A stretch of 64,000 bases of DNA from Actinotignum schaalii FB123-CNA-2 (GCF_000411135.1 NZ_KE150263.1:620594-684593), one strand, 5' to 3'; counted from the first letter of the stretch, positions 41,641-51,039 are shown. Translations and numbers: made by a program. Notes: generated from the sequence alone by a model not told the origin.

Positions 41641-43893
41641 TTAGTTGGCTTCCGCTTTCCGATACAGGGCGATACCTGTTCCGAATACGGCAATCACCGC
41701 GATAATCAAGCCGCCTTCGAATCCGGTAGCCGGCAGCTTCTTATTGGGTTTTTCCACCTTCTTGATATTCGGAGTGGGTTTCACGCTCGAGGTACCGCTG
41801 GGTTCGGCACTCGGGGTAGTACTCGGCTCCGCGCTCGGGTCACCGCTAGGCTCACCGCTAGGCTCAACACTCGGGTGTTCACTGGGGTCGATGCTTGGAT
41901 TCACGCTCGGTTCGACACTCGGGTCACCACTAGGTTCACTACTGGGGTCCGCGCTCGGATCCATACTCGGGCTACCGCTGGGCGATGTGCTCGGAGTAAT
42001 GCTCGGCTCCGCGCTCGGGTCACCGCTAGGTTCCACGCTCGGGCCACTACTGGGGTCGACGCTTGGTTCGACACTCGGGTCACCACTGGGTTCCACACTC
42101 GGCTTATTACCCGGGTTCTTCACTTTCGTATTGGAAACCACCACAACTTTTTGCTTGAACTGCACCGGCACGACGGTGTCTTTTGCCTTGACGAAGCCTT
42201 CCGGAGCCTTGACCTCAACAAAGACATAGTTACCGCGCTTCAGCTCAAGTTTCACGCCTGTCGTGCGATCCGGTAGATAGAGTTTTCCATCCGCGCCGCT
42301 CACCAGGTTCTCCAGTTTTACACCATCCCGATTAGTGGCAATATCACCCGGAGTTCCGTCGGATTTCGCTTTGTAGATGCTGAACACCGCACCTGCCAAA
42401 GCCTTACCCGTATCATCCTGCTTCACAAAGTCGATTAGCTGATACCCATCGGTCTCAGCAGTAATCCCCGGCGGTTTAAGCTCTTCGGGGTTGTATCCTT
42501 TCCCCTTTGCTTCAACGTCACCGGGTTTGGATCCTTCGTATTTAATCGGAGTGCAATTCTGGTCGACCGCTGGATCACAGTTCGGAATCTCTTGAGCGTA
42601 ATAGGACGCCTTATTGACATAAATAGGCCGTCCGTTTTTGCTGAGCATAACCGAATCATTAACAGGCTCAGCATCAAAGCCGATATTGAAGTATCCACCC
42701 CCGTCAAAGTACTTCGAGGAGTAATTCTTCACTCGCAGCATGAATCCTTTACCAACGACCTTATACAGGCCGCCAGCATCATCAATAAGCTTTTGTTCCT
42801 CAGCTGTGAGGGTCTCTCCAGCCGGTTTTTGCAGCAGAATATCTTTCGGTACGGTAGCGTTCGCCATGCTCATCATGCCTTGTTTCTTGGCTACGATGTC
42901 ATAGCGATCCAAAGGGATGGGTTTTTCCTCAAACGCCGCAGTTCGAGAAGATACAGGATTTTCTGGCTCAGGTGTACGGAAGTAGATGTCATAAAGCCAC
43001 ATCTCCATGCGCTGCTCTTCGGGTTTTGTAGAATCTTTTACCCAATGCGGATTCGTTGCTCCAAGTTCAGCCAAGAAGGAATCTTTACCTCCCTGAGTTT
43101 TTTCGTCATAAACGGCAACATTCCCACGAATAGCCATATTCACATCAGGCGTGTCGTAAATGATAAATTCATTATTCGGCCGCAACTTGGTACCAACTTG
43201 GATCTCAGAGTAGATATACGATTTATCGCCATCTACTTTCGAAGCACCCATCTTCTCCAAAGAAGCCATATCCGGGAGTTTGACAACAGGCTTCTTTACC
43301 CGATAGGTAACCTGCTTCCCCGTCGGTTTTCCATCGACTGTAATGTCGTAAGCGACATCAACGTGGGTAACATCTGGATTTTCCTCAAAATACGTGTCGC
43401 GTATACCTTTATCAACGTAGAACGGCATCTCAATTTGGGAAGTAACAAAATCTTCACTGACATCGGTGAAAGTAAAGACTCCAATATGCTCCGCTTCAGT
43501 AGCCACATCAGCAAGTTTGGCACCGGTGACAGAATCTGTAATTTGAGTGACTGAATTGAAGTTGCCGCTCAGGCGCAACAGGTCTAGAGCGGGATCAACC
43601 GGGGTCAAACCAACCTTCAAAACATCCCCCGCGTTGACAGTTGGATGCGCACCTTTCTTAGCCAACTTGAACTTGAGAGTTCCCGCCCATCCCGTAGTCG
43701 CGCTAACTTCAGTGGTGGTTCCGATATGAGAATTCACGGTTAAGTTGGAGTTGCGGTTCATCCCGATGGAAGACTGATCAACCAATCCGGAAATGTCATT
43801 CGCGGCTGAGGCCGTAGGAATAGCAATACCCGCCAATACAATCGCACCGGAAATCAAGGATGTGAAAAGCCCCCAAAGTTTGCGGTGTTTCAT
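41641..43893 (-). CDS. LPXTG-anchored surface protein with SpaA-like domain and Pro/Ser/Glu/Asp repeat stalk
   Basis: 750 residues. A signal peptide (KLWGLFTSLISGAIVLAGIAIPTASA) is followed by a large extracellular region with adhesin-like beta domains (about residues 30-470). A SpaA/Cna-B-like domain (about 480-590) has YQLIDFVKQDDTGKALAGAVF and VFVEVKAPEGF, the elements used for isopeptide bonds in pilins and adhesins. A PSxEPSxDPS stalk (about 598-705) precedes the sorting signal LPATG, a hydrophobic segment and a basic tail. Base composition is lower in GC than its neighbours, suggesting transfer. No sortase gene lies within the window. A role in adhesion is likely but not shown. Confidence 0.9.
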   Translation of the reverse strand: MKHRKLWGLFTSLISGAIVLAGIAIPTASAANDISGLVDQSSIGMNRNSNLTVNSHIGTTTEVSATTGWAGTLKFKLAKKGAHPTVNAGDVLKVGLTPVDPALDLLRLSGNFNSVTQITDSVTGAKLADVATEAEHIGVFTFTDVSEDFVTSQIEMPFYVDKGIRDTYFEENPDVTHVDVAYDITVDGKPTGKQVTYRVKKPVVKLPDMASLEKMGASKVDGDKSYIYSEIQVGTKLRPNNEFIIYDTPDVNMAIRGNVAVYDEKTQGGKDSFLAELGATNPHWVKDSTKPEEQRMEMWLYDIYFRTPEPENPVSSRTAAFEEKPIPLDRYDIVAKKQGMMSMANATVPKDILLQKPAGETLTAEEQKLIDDAGGLYKVVGKGFMLRVKNYSSKYFDGGGYFNIGFDAEPVNDSVMLSKNGRPIYVNKASYYAQEIPNCDPAVDQNCTPIKYEGSKPGDVEAKGKGYNPEELKPPGITAETDGYQLIDFVKQDDTGKALAGAVFSIYKAKSDGTPGDIATNRDGVKLENLVSGADGKLYLPDRTTGVKLELKRGNYVFVEVKAPEGFVKAKDTVVPVQFKQKVVVVSNTKVKNPGNKPSVEPSGDPSVEPSVDPSSGPSVEPSGDPSAEPSITPSTSPSGSPSMDPSADPSSEPSGDPSVEPSVNPSIDPSEHPSVEPSGEPSGDPSAEPSTTPSAEPSGTSSVKPTPNIKKVEKPNKKLPATGFEGGLIIAVIAVFGTGIALYRKAEAN
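41780..42105. repeat. array of 12-bp-period codon repeats encoding the PSxxPS stalk
   Basis: About 27 imperfect units such as CTCGGGTCACCG and CTCGGTTCGACA, each encoding four residues of a Pro/Ser/Glu/Asp stalk. The copies have diverged, but longer blocks recur (for example around 41825 and 42015), so copy number may vary by recombination. Confidence 0.85.
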
Positions 43894-44050
43894 ACACTCT
43901 CCCGTCTAAGGACATCCTCCTATGGATACCCTTAACGAATCAATAGAATACGATAATGACAATTTCATTTATAGTATTCACTAAGATAAATACTTATCCA
44001 TTTTGCAACATAATAACTGCGACACGCCCTTCGTTTCAATACACCAATCC

Positions 44051-45146
44051 CTAACTTCGAGCTCTGTTACGTTGCGGGATAACGCGTTCTGTGAGCTCGA
44101 AATAGGTGCGGGCTTCGGTCGCGGCGAAAGGGAGTAAGGCTTCATCACCGAGCGGAGTGAATTCACCTCGGGTTGGCGTTATGTTATCCGCTTTGAGAAG
44201 TTCTGCGGCTACCGTGTGGCCAAGCATAACGGGAACGGAGTTTCCGATTTCTCTGAAACCGTTCCACTTGGTTACGTGGAATCTGAACCAATCCAGGTAG
44301 CCGTGCAGGCGTGCTGCTTCCCGCACTGTGATCACTCGAGGATGGACGGGATGAATAGAGCGGGGAGCTATGTACGCACCACGGTCTGAGGCGGTACCGG
44401 CACGCAAGGTATTGCAGATTCCTTCGGGTGAAGCCGAAGGAATCTGCTGATCCGTTCGGTTGTTCCGGGAAGAGTAGCGGTGAATCGATCAACTGATTTT
44501 TGAGCATGAGCTGTTCGTGCGGATGCTGTAAGCCGATCACTCACGGACGAGCGGGGCCGGGCGTGATTCCTCAGATCTTGTGTGACACCGCGCAGGATTG
44601 CCGCGTAGGGGCTTGGTTCCGAATATTCAGTGCTCGCCACCGAGTCACCGCGCAGCAATTCCTCAAAAGTATCTGCATCGGGTAGATCTGCAAGAGCGTC
44701 ACTGACGCAGAGCCCCAACGGGAGCAGACTCTCTTCCGGGAGTGAACCATCGATACGGCGTGGCGTATACCGTGGACTCGGGTAGCTGGGGCGCGGGCGC
44801 AATTCCAGGACTAAACGGACAAATTCCTTGAGGAGGGAATTACGTTCATCGTCCAGAGCCCGTTTGCCTATCAGTGAGATCCCCTGGCAGGGTGGATCTC
44901 CCACCACAAGGTGAATCTCTTGGTCCTGGATATCTGATTCGGAGCGGATCATAGCGCCGCTGACATTACGCACGTCCGCACAGAAAGTTTTACCGTAGGG
45001 GAATTAAATTCGTGGACAGCAGCGCGGATCGGATCGTATTCAACGGACGCGGTAACGTCATACCCGACTTGTTCCAGACCTAGGGAGAACCCGCCAGCGC
45101 CCGAAAATAGGTCCACAGCAATGGGACGATGAATAGTCTGTGACAT
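44051..45146 (-). pseudogene. broken DNA cytosine-5 methyltransferase
   Basis: Three frames in order carry parts of one Dcm-type enzyme: motif I DLFSGAGGFSLGLEQVGYDV (start ATG 45146), motif IV VVGDPPCQGIS with the catalytic Cys, then RTAHAQKSVDRF and, finally, HPRVITVREAARLHGY and GNSVP (motifs IX-X). Two single-base deletions explain the frame changes. One is in a TTCCCC run near 45000 (an added T would read NFPYGKTFCADVRNVSG). The other is in AAGGAATC near 44420 (an added G would read HPKGICNTLRAGTASDRG). The ENV motif VI region is also missing between LVLELRP and PSYPSPRYTP, so an internal deletion came as well. No restriction enzyme is adjacent. Confidence 0.88.
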
Positions 45147-45341
45147 GCTCGCATGTTTAGCAGTGGCTTACGACAGAATTTTGGAGCCAAAGGAAGCTTC
45201 CATGACCGTTTCCGTCCATGGTAGCCTGACCATCGAAGACCCTGGAACGATCCCTAGCTTCGGCTAAATCGCTGGGGTTACGGCTTTCCAAAATCCGCAC
45301 ATACGTCACAACCGGTCTATTAGGCCGGGTTCGGAGTCGGA

Positions 45342-45725
45342 ATGATTAAATGGCCGCCGAGGCAAATCGGAAGAGTGCTAACCGTACTCCTAAGCGCCAT
45401 TGTTACGCTATGCGGCTGTTCAGGCGGCGAAGGCGCATCACACTCGGAAAAAATAATAAACTGGACAAAGTACGAAGTCACAGATTCACACGAGCTGACT
45501 TTCACCGCTATCACGGGTGACCCCAAATGTTTCAAGTTGCGTACCGTCGCCAAGGAAACTGATGGACGCATTGAGGTGGCAGTTATCGAGGGAACACCGC
45601 CGAATGCCCCACAGCACTGCACGGCTGTCGGGAGGATTGAAAAGCTCATTGTTAAAACTGAAGCTCCAGCGCTAGATCTGGATGTCCACGCTTTACCAGC
45701 CGAAGAAGTCCAACTGAATCCCTGA
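45342..45725 (+). CDS. small putative lipoprotein
   Basis: 127 residues with a basic N-terminus, a hydrophobic segment and a lipobox-like TLCGC, after which the mature part (about 100 residues) would be lipid-anchored. I do not recognise a family. The mature region is a mix of short strands and holds two further Cys residues that could form a disulfide. It lies between the broken methyltransferase and tRNA-Ala, in the lower-GC accessory block. No strong ribosome-binding site is visible. Confidence 0.6.
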   Translation: MIKWPPRQIGRVLTVLLSAIVTLCGCSGGEGASHSEKIINWTKYEVTDSHELTFTAITGDPKCFKLRTVAKETDGRIEVAVIEGTPPNAPQHCTAVGRIEKLIVKTEAPALDLDVHALPAEEVQLNP

Positions 45726-45790
45726 CTTCCGAAAAGCGGACTTCGGTGAATGAACAGAAATGTGGCGTGAGTATTTATCAGCCAGAATGG

Positions 45791-45863
45791 TGGAGCTAAG
45801 GGGATTCGAACCCCTGACCTTCTCATTGCGAACGAGACGCGCTACCAACTGCGCCATAGCCCC
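45791..45863 (-). tRNA. tRNA-Ala (CGC)
   Basis: The minus strand starts GGGGCTA, pairing with TAGCTCC plus discriminator A at 45791. The anticodon loop is TTCGCAA, anticodon CGC (Ala). The D-arm is GCGCAGTTGGTAGCGC and the T-arm GGTTCGAATCC. CCA is not encoded. It marks the edge of the accessory block 41.6-45.8 kb. Confidence 0.95.
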
Positions 45864-45907
45864 AAAGACCTGATTAGTTTAGCACCCGAACGGCCCGGAA
45901 TAAAACT

Positions 45908-45940
45908 TCGGGGAGTGGTTCCTATTACACCACTCCCCGA
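45908..45940 (-). terminator. intrinsic terminator after the gene at 46011-47417
   Basis: A perfect 12-bp stem (45908-45919 with 45929-45940), 9-nt loop, followed on the minus strand by AGTTTTATT. Confidence 0.85.
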
Positions 45941-46010
45941 TCTTCTATTTTCAGTTAGTACCCGCGGCGCGGCAACTCAGCAGTCAGCCAGGACACCCAG
46001 CCGGCCAGAG

Positions 46011-47417
46011 CTACGCGCGGCGCTTGCGCAGCAACTCGTCCAAAGCCGCACCACCCGCGAGGCCATCATGCGCAGGTGCAGTCGCTTGTGCAGAAGGCAC
46101 TGCAGCTTCGGACTTAGGTGCCGGCGCACTGCTTTGCGGCGTAGCTTGGCCTGCCGGAGCCGCGGCTGCGGCCACATCTTGCGCCACCGCATCCACGAAG
46201 GTCACTCGCTCGCCGATCTCCTTCGGGCGGTAGGGCACCGGGGCAACGGGAGCTTCTGGAGCCTGGTAGGGCGCTACCGTGCGCTGTTGGATCTGCGGCT
46301 TGAGCGTATAGCTAGGCAGCTGGCGGCGCGGGACCGCCCCGGCCACGAAACGCTTGGGAAGTTTCTCCGCTTGTTCACGCCGCGAACCGGCGATAGGAGC
46401 GAAATCTTCCGCGGCAATAATCCCCTGCTCAAGGGTCACCGAAATGCCGGAACGGCGCTTAGGCGCCCGCGCCCCCGCGTTCCGGCTCCGTGCTTTTCCC
46501 GGGTTCACCCCGGTCTCCTGTTCCTCGGCGTTCGCAGCCTGCGTATCGCGAGCATCGCCAGCGCCACCATCACGAGCATCGCCAGCAGCTTCACCTTCAC
46601 CAGCTGCATCTGCGCCACCGGTAGCCGCGGAGGCCGCCGTTGGCATGGTGGCCGCACTCCCGCTCGCAACACTCCGACTGAGATCAGCACTCCGCCCCAG
46701 GTCAGCGCTGCGGCTCGCATCAGCCGTCAGCGCCCCGAGGTCATCGCTTCCCAGCGCCGCGCTGGCCGCACTCAAAGCCGAATGTGCGGAAGCAGCCGAG
46801 ACCGCCGAACGCCCGGGGCGCGGGCGGGCCGGGCGGCGCGAATGGCGCTGTGCCCCGCGGGTCTTCCGAATACCGAGTTCCTCGGTGAGCTCAGCAATAT
46901 CCTCGCGGTCACGAGCCGTCGCCTTACCCATTTCGCTGAGCAAGTACCCAAAGCCGGCCCCGTACAGCACCCCTACGCCCACGGCAACGTAGAAAATCCA
47001 GCGTGGCATCGTCGTCGTAAAAGCAAGAGCGCCGAGCACCGCAATAAGCAAGCCTAAAGCGCCCGCAACCACGAAACCGCGCTGGCGGTTCGCCGCGCGT
47101 TGGGAAATACGTGCCTTACGGCGCGCGCGTTCCCGCGCCAGGGTGCGCACATTACGCCCCGCATTGGGTGGAAGAATATCGCGTTCGTCGTTCTCTGCCA
47201 TGATGACCTCCGGCTTCCGGAAAAAAATAGCCCCGGTTGGCCCACCAGTTTCCACGCCCGCCGTTCCGTCCGGCAGTGCGAGGGTACGTAGCTGGGGTGA
47301 ATAGCGTTCGTCAATGCGCACATCCGCGAGGATGACGCGCCGGCGATACACCCCAGGGATGACATAGACCATGAGCAGCACAACCACTGCCATCAACGCG
47401 TATCCCTGGAACCCCAC
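46011..47417 (-). CDS. conserved actinobacterial membrane protein with long Ala-rich tail
   Basis: 468 residues. An N-terminal membrane segment (ALMAVVVLLMVYVIPGVY) is followed by a soluble region, two further membrane segments near residues 113-155, and a disordered C-terminal tail of about 290 residues rich in Ala, Ser, Asp and Arg. Position next to moeA and the N-terminal pattern recall the Rv0996-type protein of mycobacteria (from memory). The function is unknown. TAAAGT lies 6 nt before the GTG, so the gene is probably leaderless. It ends at the terminator 45908-45940, near tRNA-Ala. Confidence 0.75.
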   Translation of the reverse strand: MGFQGYALMAVVVLLMVYVIPGVYRRRVILADVRIDERYSPQLRTLALPDGTAGVETGGPTGAIFFRKPEVIMAENDERDILPPNAGRNVRTLARERARRKARISQRAANRQRGFVVAGALGLLIAVLGALAFTTTMPRWIFYVAVGVGVLYGAGFGYLLSEMGKATARDREDIAELTEELGIRKTRGAQRHSRRPARPRPGRSAVSAASAHSALSAASAALGSDDLGALTADASRSADLGRSADLSRSVASGSAATMPTAASAATGGADAAGEGEAAGDARDGGAGDARDTQAANAEEQETGVNPGKARSRNAGARAPKRRSGISVTLEQGIIAAEDFAPIAGSRREQAEKLPKRFVAGAVPRRQLPSYTLKPQIQQRTVAPYQAPEAPVAPVPYRPKEIGERVTFVDAVAQDVAAAAAPAGQATPQSSAPAPKSEAAVPSAQATAPAHDGLAGGAALDELLRKRRA

Positions 47418-47545
47418 ACAGCCACTTTAACCAATCGTGGGGCACTCAGGCAGGGACGCGCCGTTACTTTCGTAGAGAGAATAACAATGATGTTATTCGT
47501 GGGACGGATGGGGCTGTTGATCTGGGCTGTCTCCTCAAGCTGGAC

Positions 47546-48772
47546 CTAGCCGTTAAGAATCATGCACTCCAGTTCATCACCGATGCCCACGCTTTCTTGA
47601 GCGTCAGGCACCACCGCGAGCCCGTTCGATTTCGCGAAATTCGCCAGTGAGAGCAGCTCCACATCCCCCACCGGGTCAAATTCGTAGCCGGCGCGCGGAT
47701 CGCCATAGACCTGCACCCGCACGTAATCCTGCACGCCGGGCCGGGAGAGCAGCCCACGCGCCGCCCGGGCCCGAATGGAGCGCGGGGTCACGTGCTTGTA
47801 GCCGGCCATTTTCCGCAGCGAGGGGCGCACAAACACCTCGAAGCACACCAGCGCGGCCACCGGGTTGCCCGGCAGGCAGAACATGAGTGCCGAATTTGCG
47901 CCGTCGCCCCCGATGGTACCCACCCCGATGTGCCGGCCCGGATTCATAGCGACGGCGTCGAACCTCATCGACCCGAGCGGGGACAGGACCTCTTTGAGGG
48001 TATCTCCACCCCCGTAACTCAAACCACCGGTGGTGAGGATAACGTCGGCGCGCAACAGCTGGTCCTCCAAGGACTCCCGCAAGATATGCCGGTCATCCGA
48101 AACCGCCGGCACGCGATACGCAACCGCCCCGGCGTTACGCACCGCGGTGGCAAGCGCGTGCGAATTCGCGTCGTAAATCTTCCCGTTGCCCAAAGCCTTT
48201 CCGGGTGCCACCAGTTCATCGCCCACGGACATGACGACGACGCGCGGCGCCGGCCGCACCCGCACCCGGTCCCGCCCGGCCGCCGCAAGCAACGCGATGT
48301 GACGCGCCCCGATACGGGTGCCTTCCTCCAGAATCGTGGTGCCGGCCCGCAGGTCCTCACCCTGCGCGCGCACATTCTCCCCGGGGGCCACGCGCGCCGT
48401 AATATCCACCTGCGCTTCCCCGTGATCCGTATCAATAAGGGGAACAACGGCGTCCGCGCCCGTGGGCATCCGCGCCCCGGAAGCAATGCGGGCCGCCGCG
48501 CCAGGAGTGTGGGCGATGCGGTCGGTGGTGACGGCGAAAATATCGTCCGTCACCGGGAAATGCACCGGGCGGGCAGGTTCCGCACCGAAAGTTTCGTCCG
48601 CGCGCACCGCGTAACCGTCCAGCGCCGCCAGGTCGGTGTGAGGAACATCAACAGTGGCGACAACGTTTTCGGCAAGAATACACCCCATCGCGTCAGCAAG
48701 CTCCACATCGAGAGCCTCCAGGGGCTGGGCGACCTTTAAGAATTCATCGAGTTGCTCGGCTACTGTTTTCAC
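47546..48772 (-). CDS. moeA: molybdopterin molybdotransferase MoeA
   Basis: 408 residues. It inserts molybdate into adenylylated molybdopterin to complete the cofactor. Visible features are the N-terminus VKTVAEQLDEFLKVAQPL, DVPHTDLAALDGYAVRAD near residue 50, RIASGARMPTGADAVVPLID near 110, the ligand-binding VLTTGGLSYGGGD-like region (VILTTGGLSYGGGD) near 248, and LPGNPVAALVCFEVF near 300. The GTG at 48772 has GGAGGA 6 nt upstream and begins the conserved sequence; the open frame to 48973 is ignored. It is divergent from the 5-FTHF cyclo-ligase gene. It implies that the cell makes a molybdoenzyme. Confidence 0.94.
   Translation of the reverse strand: MKTVAEQLDEFLKVAQPLEALDVELADAMGCILAENVVATVDVPHTDLAALDGYAVRADETFGAEPARPVHFPVTDDIFAVTTDRIAHTPGAAARIASGARMPTGADAVVPLIDTDHGEAQVDITARVAPGENVRAQGEDLRAGTTILEEGTRIGARHIALLAAAGRDRVRVRPAPRVVVMSVGDELVAPGKALGNGKIYDANSHALATAVRNAGAVAYRVPAVSDDRHILRESLEDQLLRADVILTTGGLSYGGGDTLKEVLSPLGSMRFDAVAMNPGRHIGVGTIGGDGANSALMFCLPGNPVAALVCFEVFVRPSLRKMAGYKHVTPRSIRARAARGLLSRPGVQDYVRVQVYGDPRAGYEFDPVGDVELLSLANFAKSNGLAVVPDAQESVGIGDELECMILNG
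48234..48257 (-). repeat. hairpin plus CGTCGTCGT element inside moeA
   Basis: GCGGC/GCCGC (48244-48257, 4-nt loop) is followed on the minus strand, after one base, by CGTCGTCGT (48242-48234). It is sense-oriented within moeA. Confidence 0.45.
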
Positions 48773-48910
48773 GCATTCCTCCTCGGTACACAGCACAGCG
48801 TACCGGTTTGGGGGCCTGCCAGCGCTAACGCCGCGCGCACGGGCCTTGCCTCCATCCGCAAAGGGCCTTACTCCTAGCGGGCATCCAGCCGCTCGTGCCA
48901 CACTGGTGCC

Positions 48911-49546
48911 ATGACCGACCACACCATATCTCTTCCTGATGTCTCCGCGATGGCGCTGCCGGAAGCCAAACAAGCCTTGCGCGCAACGGTGCGCGCGGCT
49001 CGAGCCAAGCGCACGCCCGCTGCCCGTGAGGAAGCCGAGGCCCGCTGGGTCACTACCGTGCTGGATTTCCTCGGCACCGCCACCACAGTTGCCGGTTATA
49101 TTTCCGTCGCTAACGAACCGGGTACCCGTGCTCTGTGCGATGCGATTGTGGCCAGCGGGCGCACCCTCCTTGTCCCCAAGCTCGGCCCCGGGCTCACCCG
49201 CCAGTGGGCGCGCTATACCGGCGCGGATAATCTTACCGATCAGGCTCCCGGCCGGCCGCCCGCACCTCGGGGTGAAGCCCTGGATTCCGCGGTATTACGC
49301 GAGGTTGATGCCGCTTTTATCCCCGCGCTGCTCGTCAATCACGATGGCGTGCGCCTGGGGCAGGGCGGGGGCTGGTACGACCGCGTCCTCAAGCAGCTCG
49401 ATAGCTCCACCCCGGTGGGCGCCCTGGTGTGGCCCGAAGAATACGTGCACACTCCCCTCCCCCACGATGAGATGGACGTGCCGGTGCACTACGTCCTCCT
49501 TCCTGAAACCGTGGTGGACCTGGGCGGGCATACCCCTATGCACTAG
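48911..49546 (+). CDS. 5-formyltetrahydrofolate cyclo-ligase
   Basis: 211 residues. It converts 5-formyl-THF to 5,10-methenyl-THF using ATP, returning stored folate to one-carbon metabolism. Visible features are the N-terminal KQALRATVRAARAKR, AGYISVANEPGTRAL near residue 60, and the signature LGQGGGWYDRVL near 150 that binds ATP phosphate. CACACT lies 6 nt before the ATG, so the gene is probably leaderless. fmdB, a SAF gene and mscL follow on the same strand, as in other actinobacteria. Confidence 0.94.
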   Translation: MTDHTISLPDVSAMALPEAKQALRATVRAARAKRTPAAREEAEARWVTTVLDFLGTATTVAGYISVANEPGTRALCDAIVASGRTLLVPKLGPGLTRQWARYTGADNLTDQAPGRPPAPRGEALDSAVLREVDAAFIPALLVNHDGVRLGQGGGWYDRVLKQLDSSTPVGALVWPEEYVHTPLPHDEMDVPVHYVLLPETVVDLGGHTPMH

Positions 49547-49654
49547 GAGTTACGGGCCACTTCCCCGAGGGCACGTGCCACGCGCTAGAATAATGCGCCG
49601 TACGGCTTGTGCCGGCCGCACCTCGGCTCGGCCACCGGCCCGGAAAGGAAGAAC

Positions 49655-49864
49655 GTGCCTACCTACAGTTACCGTTGCGATAATTGCGGTCACCATTTTG
49701 ATGCGCACCAGTCGATGACAGCCGCCGCCCTGGTTACCTGCCCGGAATGCGGGAAAGACTCCTTGCAGAAGGTAATGGCGGGGATCAGCGCAATTGTTTT
49801 CAAAGGCTCGGGTTTCTACCACAATGACTCACGTTCTTCGGGTGGAAGCTCTACGCAAAAGTAA
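49655..49864 (+). CDS. FmdB-family zinc-ribbon protein
   Basis: 69 residues. Two CxxC pairs (YRCDNCGHHF and VTCPECGKDSL) form a zinc ribbon, and the FKGSGFYHND motif near residue 50 is diagnostic of the FmdB/putative regulatory family. Its biochemical role is unknown; mycobacterial FmdB (Rv0991c) has been linked to protein homeostasis. The GTG start has AAAGGAAG upstream. ACGACGACG occurs just after the stop codon (near 49866). Confidence 0.92.
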   Translation: MPTYSYRCDNCGHHFDAHQSMTAAALVTCPECGKDSLQKVMAGISAIVFKGSGFYHNDSRSSGGSSTQK

Positions 49865-49972
49865 GGACGACGACGCAGCTCGGTTTATCCCCAACTCCGC
49901 GAAACGCTGCCGGTATCCACACAAGGGCCTAGTTCTGGTTCGCAGCTGATTAGCTCCCGCTAGCCTCGAGCC

Positions 49973-50605
49973 ATGACCGGACTCCACACACGGCTGTGGC
50001 GCGCACGCCATCTGCTGCTAGCCGGGGTTGCCATCCTGGCTTTTTTCACCATTCTTCAGGCTATCGAGCGCCGCTACCCAGATACCGGGCACGTGTTAGT
50101 AGCACGCCGTCATCTACCGGCCGGACACGTGCTGAGCGGGCGCGATGTGGAGGCGCGCACCGTGGCCCGGGATCTTATTCCAGATAATGCACTGACTACG
50201 GCCGCTGAGGCTAAGGGGCAGCGCCTAGCTGCTAATATTCCGGCCGGCTATCCCCTGGCTCGCGGGCTGCTCCTTTCCCAAGAATTTTTACGCGATCCAC
50301 CCGCCGGGCACGTGGTGGTCGCGGTGCGGGTAGCATCCGATGGGACCGGGAGCTTTATTGAGCCGGGTAATTTTATTGGGCTATATGCGCCGGCCCCGGA
50401 ACACAGCGCAGAAGCCGGAGCGGTTCGACTGGTAGACCGGGCGGCGGTGGTGGGGATCGGGGAAGAAGAAAAGAACACCGGTATGCTCTCCGAGGGCGTC
50501 ACATATCGAGTGCTGTACCTGGTTGTTCGCGAAAAAGACGCTAATCTTATTGTGGGTTACGCTGCCGCAGATTCTTTGCGGGCAGTACTGGTACCCCCTC
50601 CATAG
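49973..50605 (+). CDS. SAF-domain membrane protein (CpaB/FlgA-like)
   Basis: 210 residues. A single N-terminal membrane segment (HLLLAGVAILAFFTILQAI) is followed by a SAF domain (VLVARRHLPAGHVLSGRDVEA to GYPLARGLLLS, about residues 40-105) and a beta-rich C-terminal part like RcpC/CpaB. Such proteins assist Flp pilus assembly or bind glycans, and no other pilus genes are in the window. TAGCCT lies 6 nt before the ATG, so the gene is probably leaderless. It sits between fmdB and mscL. Confidence 0.82.
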   Translation: MTGLHTRLWRARHLLLAGVAILAFFTILQAIERRYPDTGHVLVARRHLPAGHVLSGRDVEARTVARDLIPDNALTTAAEAKGQRLAANIPAGYPLARGLLLSQEFLRDPPAGHVVVAVRVASDGTGSFIEPGNFIGLYAPAPEHSAEAGAVRLVDRAAVVGIGEEEKNTGMLSEGVTYRVLYLVVREKDANLIVGYAAADSLRAVLVPPP

Positions 50606-50655
50606 TTTCTACCATCGGGGTAGTCCCGGTGGCTTTCCGCGCGAAAGGATGCAAG

Positions 50656-51039
50656 GTGCTCGCAGGTTTTAAGAAGTTTGTTATGCAAGGTAATGTCATG
50701 GACCTCGCCGTCGGTGTTATCGTCGGTGCGGCTTTCTCCGCCGTGGTGAAGTCCCTGACGGACCACATTCTCATGCCGCTTATCGCCGCCATTTTCGGGC
50801 AGCCGAACTTCGACGGTAATTTTGTGTGGCATTTGGGCGGAGGCGAAATTCAATTCGGTAGCTTCCTCACCGCTGTGGTCAACTTCTTCATCGTGGCTTT
50901 CGCACTGTACTTCTTCCTGGTTCTCCCCATGAATAAGCTGCGTGAACGCCACGCTAAGCCGGCCGCTGAGGCCCCGGAAGATCCCCAGCTCATCCTTCTC
51001 AAGGAGATCCGTGACGAGCTGCGGGCTAAGCGCGACTAA
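50656..51039 (+). CDS. mscL: large-conductance mechanosensitive channel
   Basis: 127 residues. It forms a homopentameric emergency pore opening under osmotic shock. GFKKFVMQGNVMDLAVGVI is the family N-terminus with helix 1; helix 2 (FLTAVVNFFIVAFALYFFLV) begins near residue 75, and a charged C-terminal helix (LLKEIRDELRAK) follows. I chose the GTG at 50656 because GAAAGGA lies 6 nt upstream and it begins the conserved region. Confidence 0.95.
   Translation: MLAGFKKFVMQGNVMDLAVGVIVGAAFSAVVKSLTDHILMPLIAAIFGQPNFDGNFVWHLGGGEIQFGSFLTAVVNFFIVAFALYFFLVLPMNKLRERHAKPAAEAPEDPQLILLKEIRDELRAKRD

Noticed and set aside
41780-42105. CRISPR-like periodic array
   Set aside because: The units are 12 bp, contiguous and in frame with an LPXTG protein; there are no spacers.
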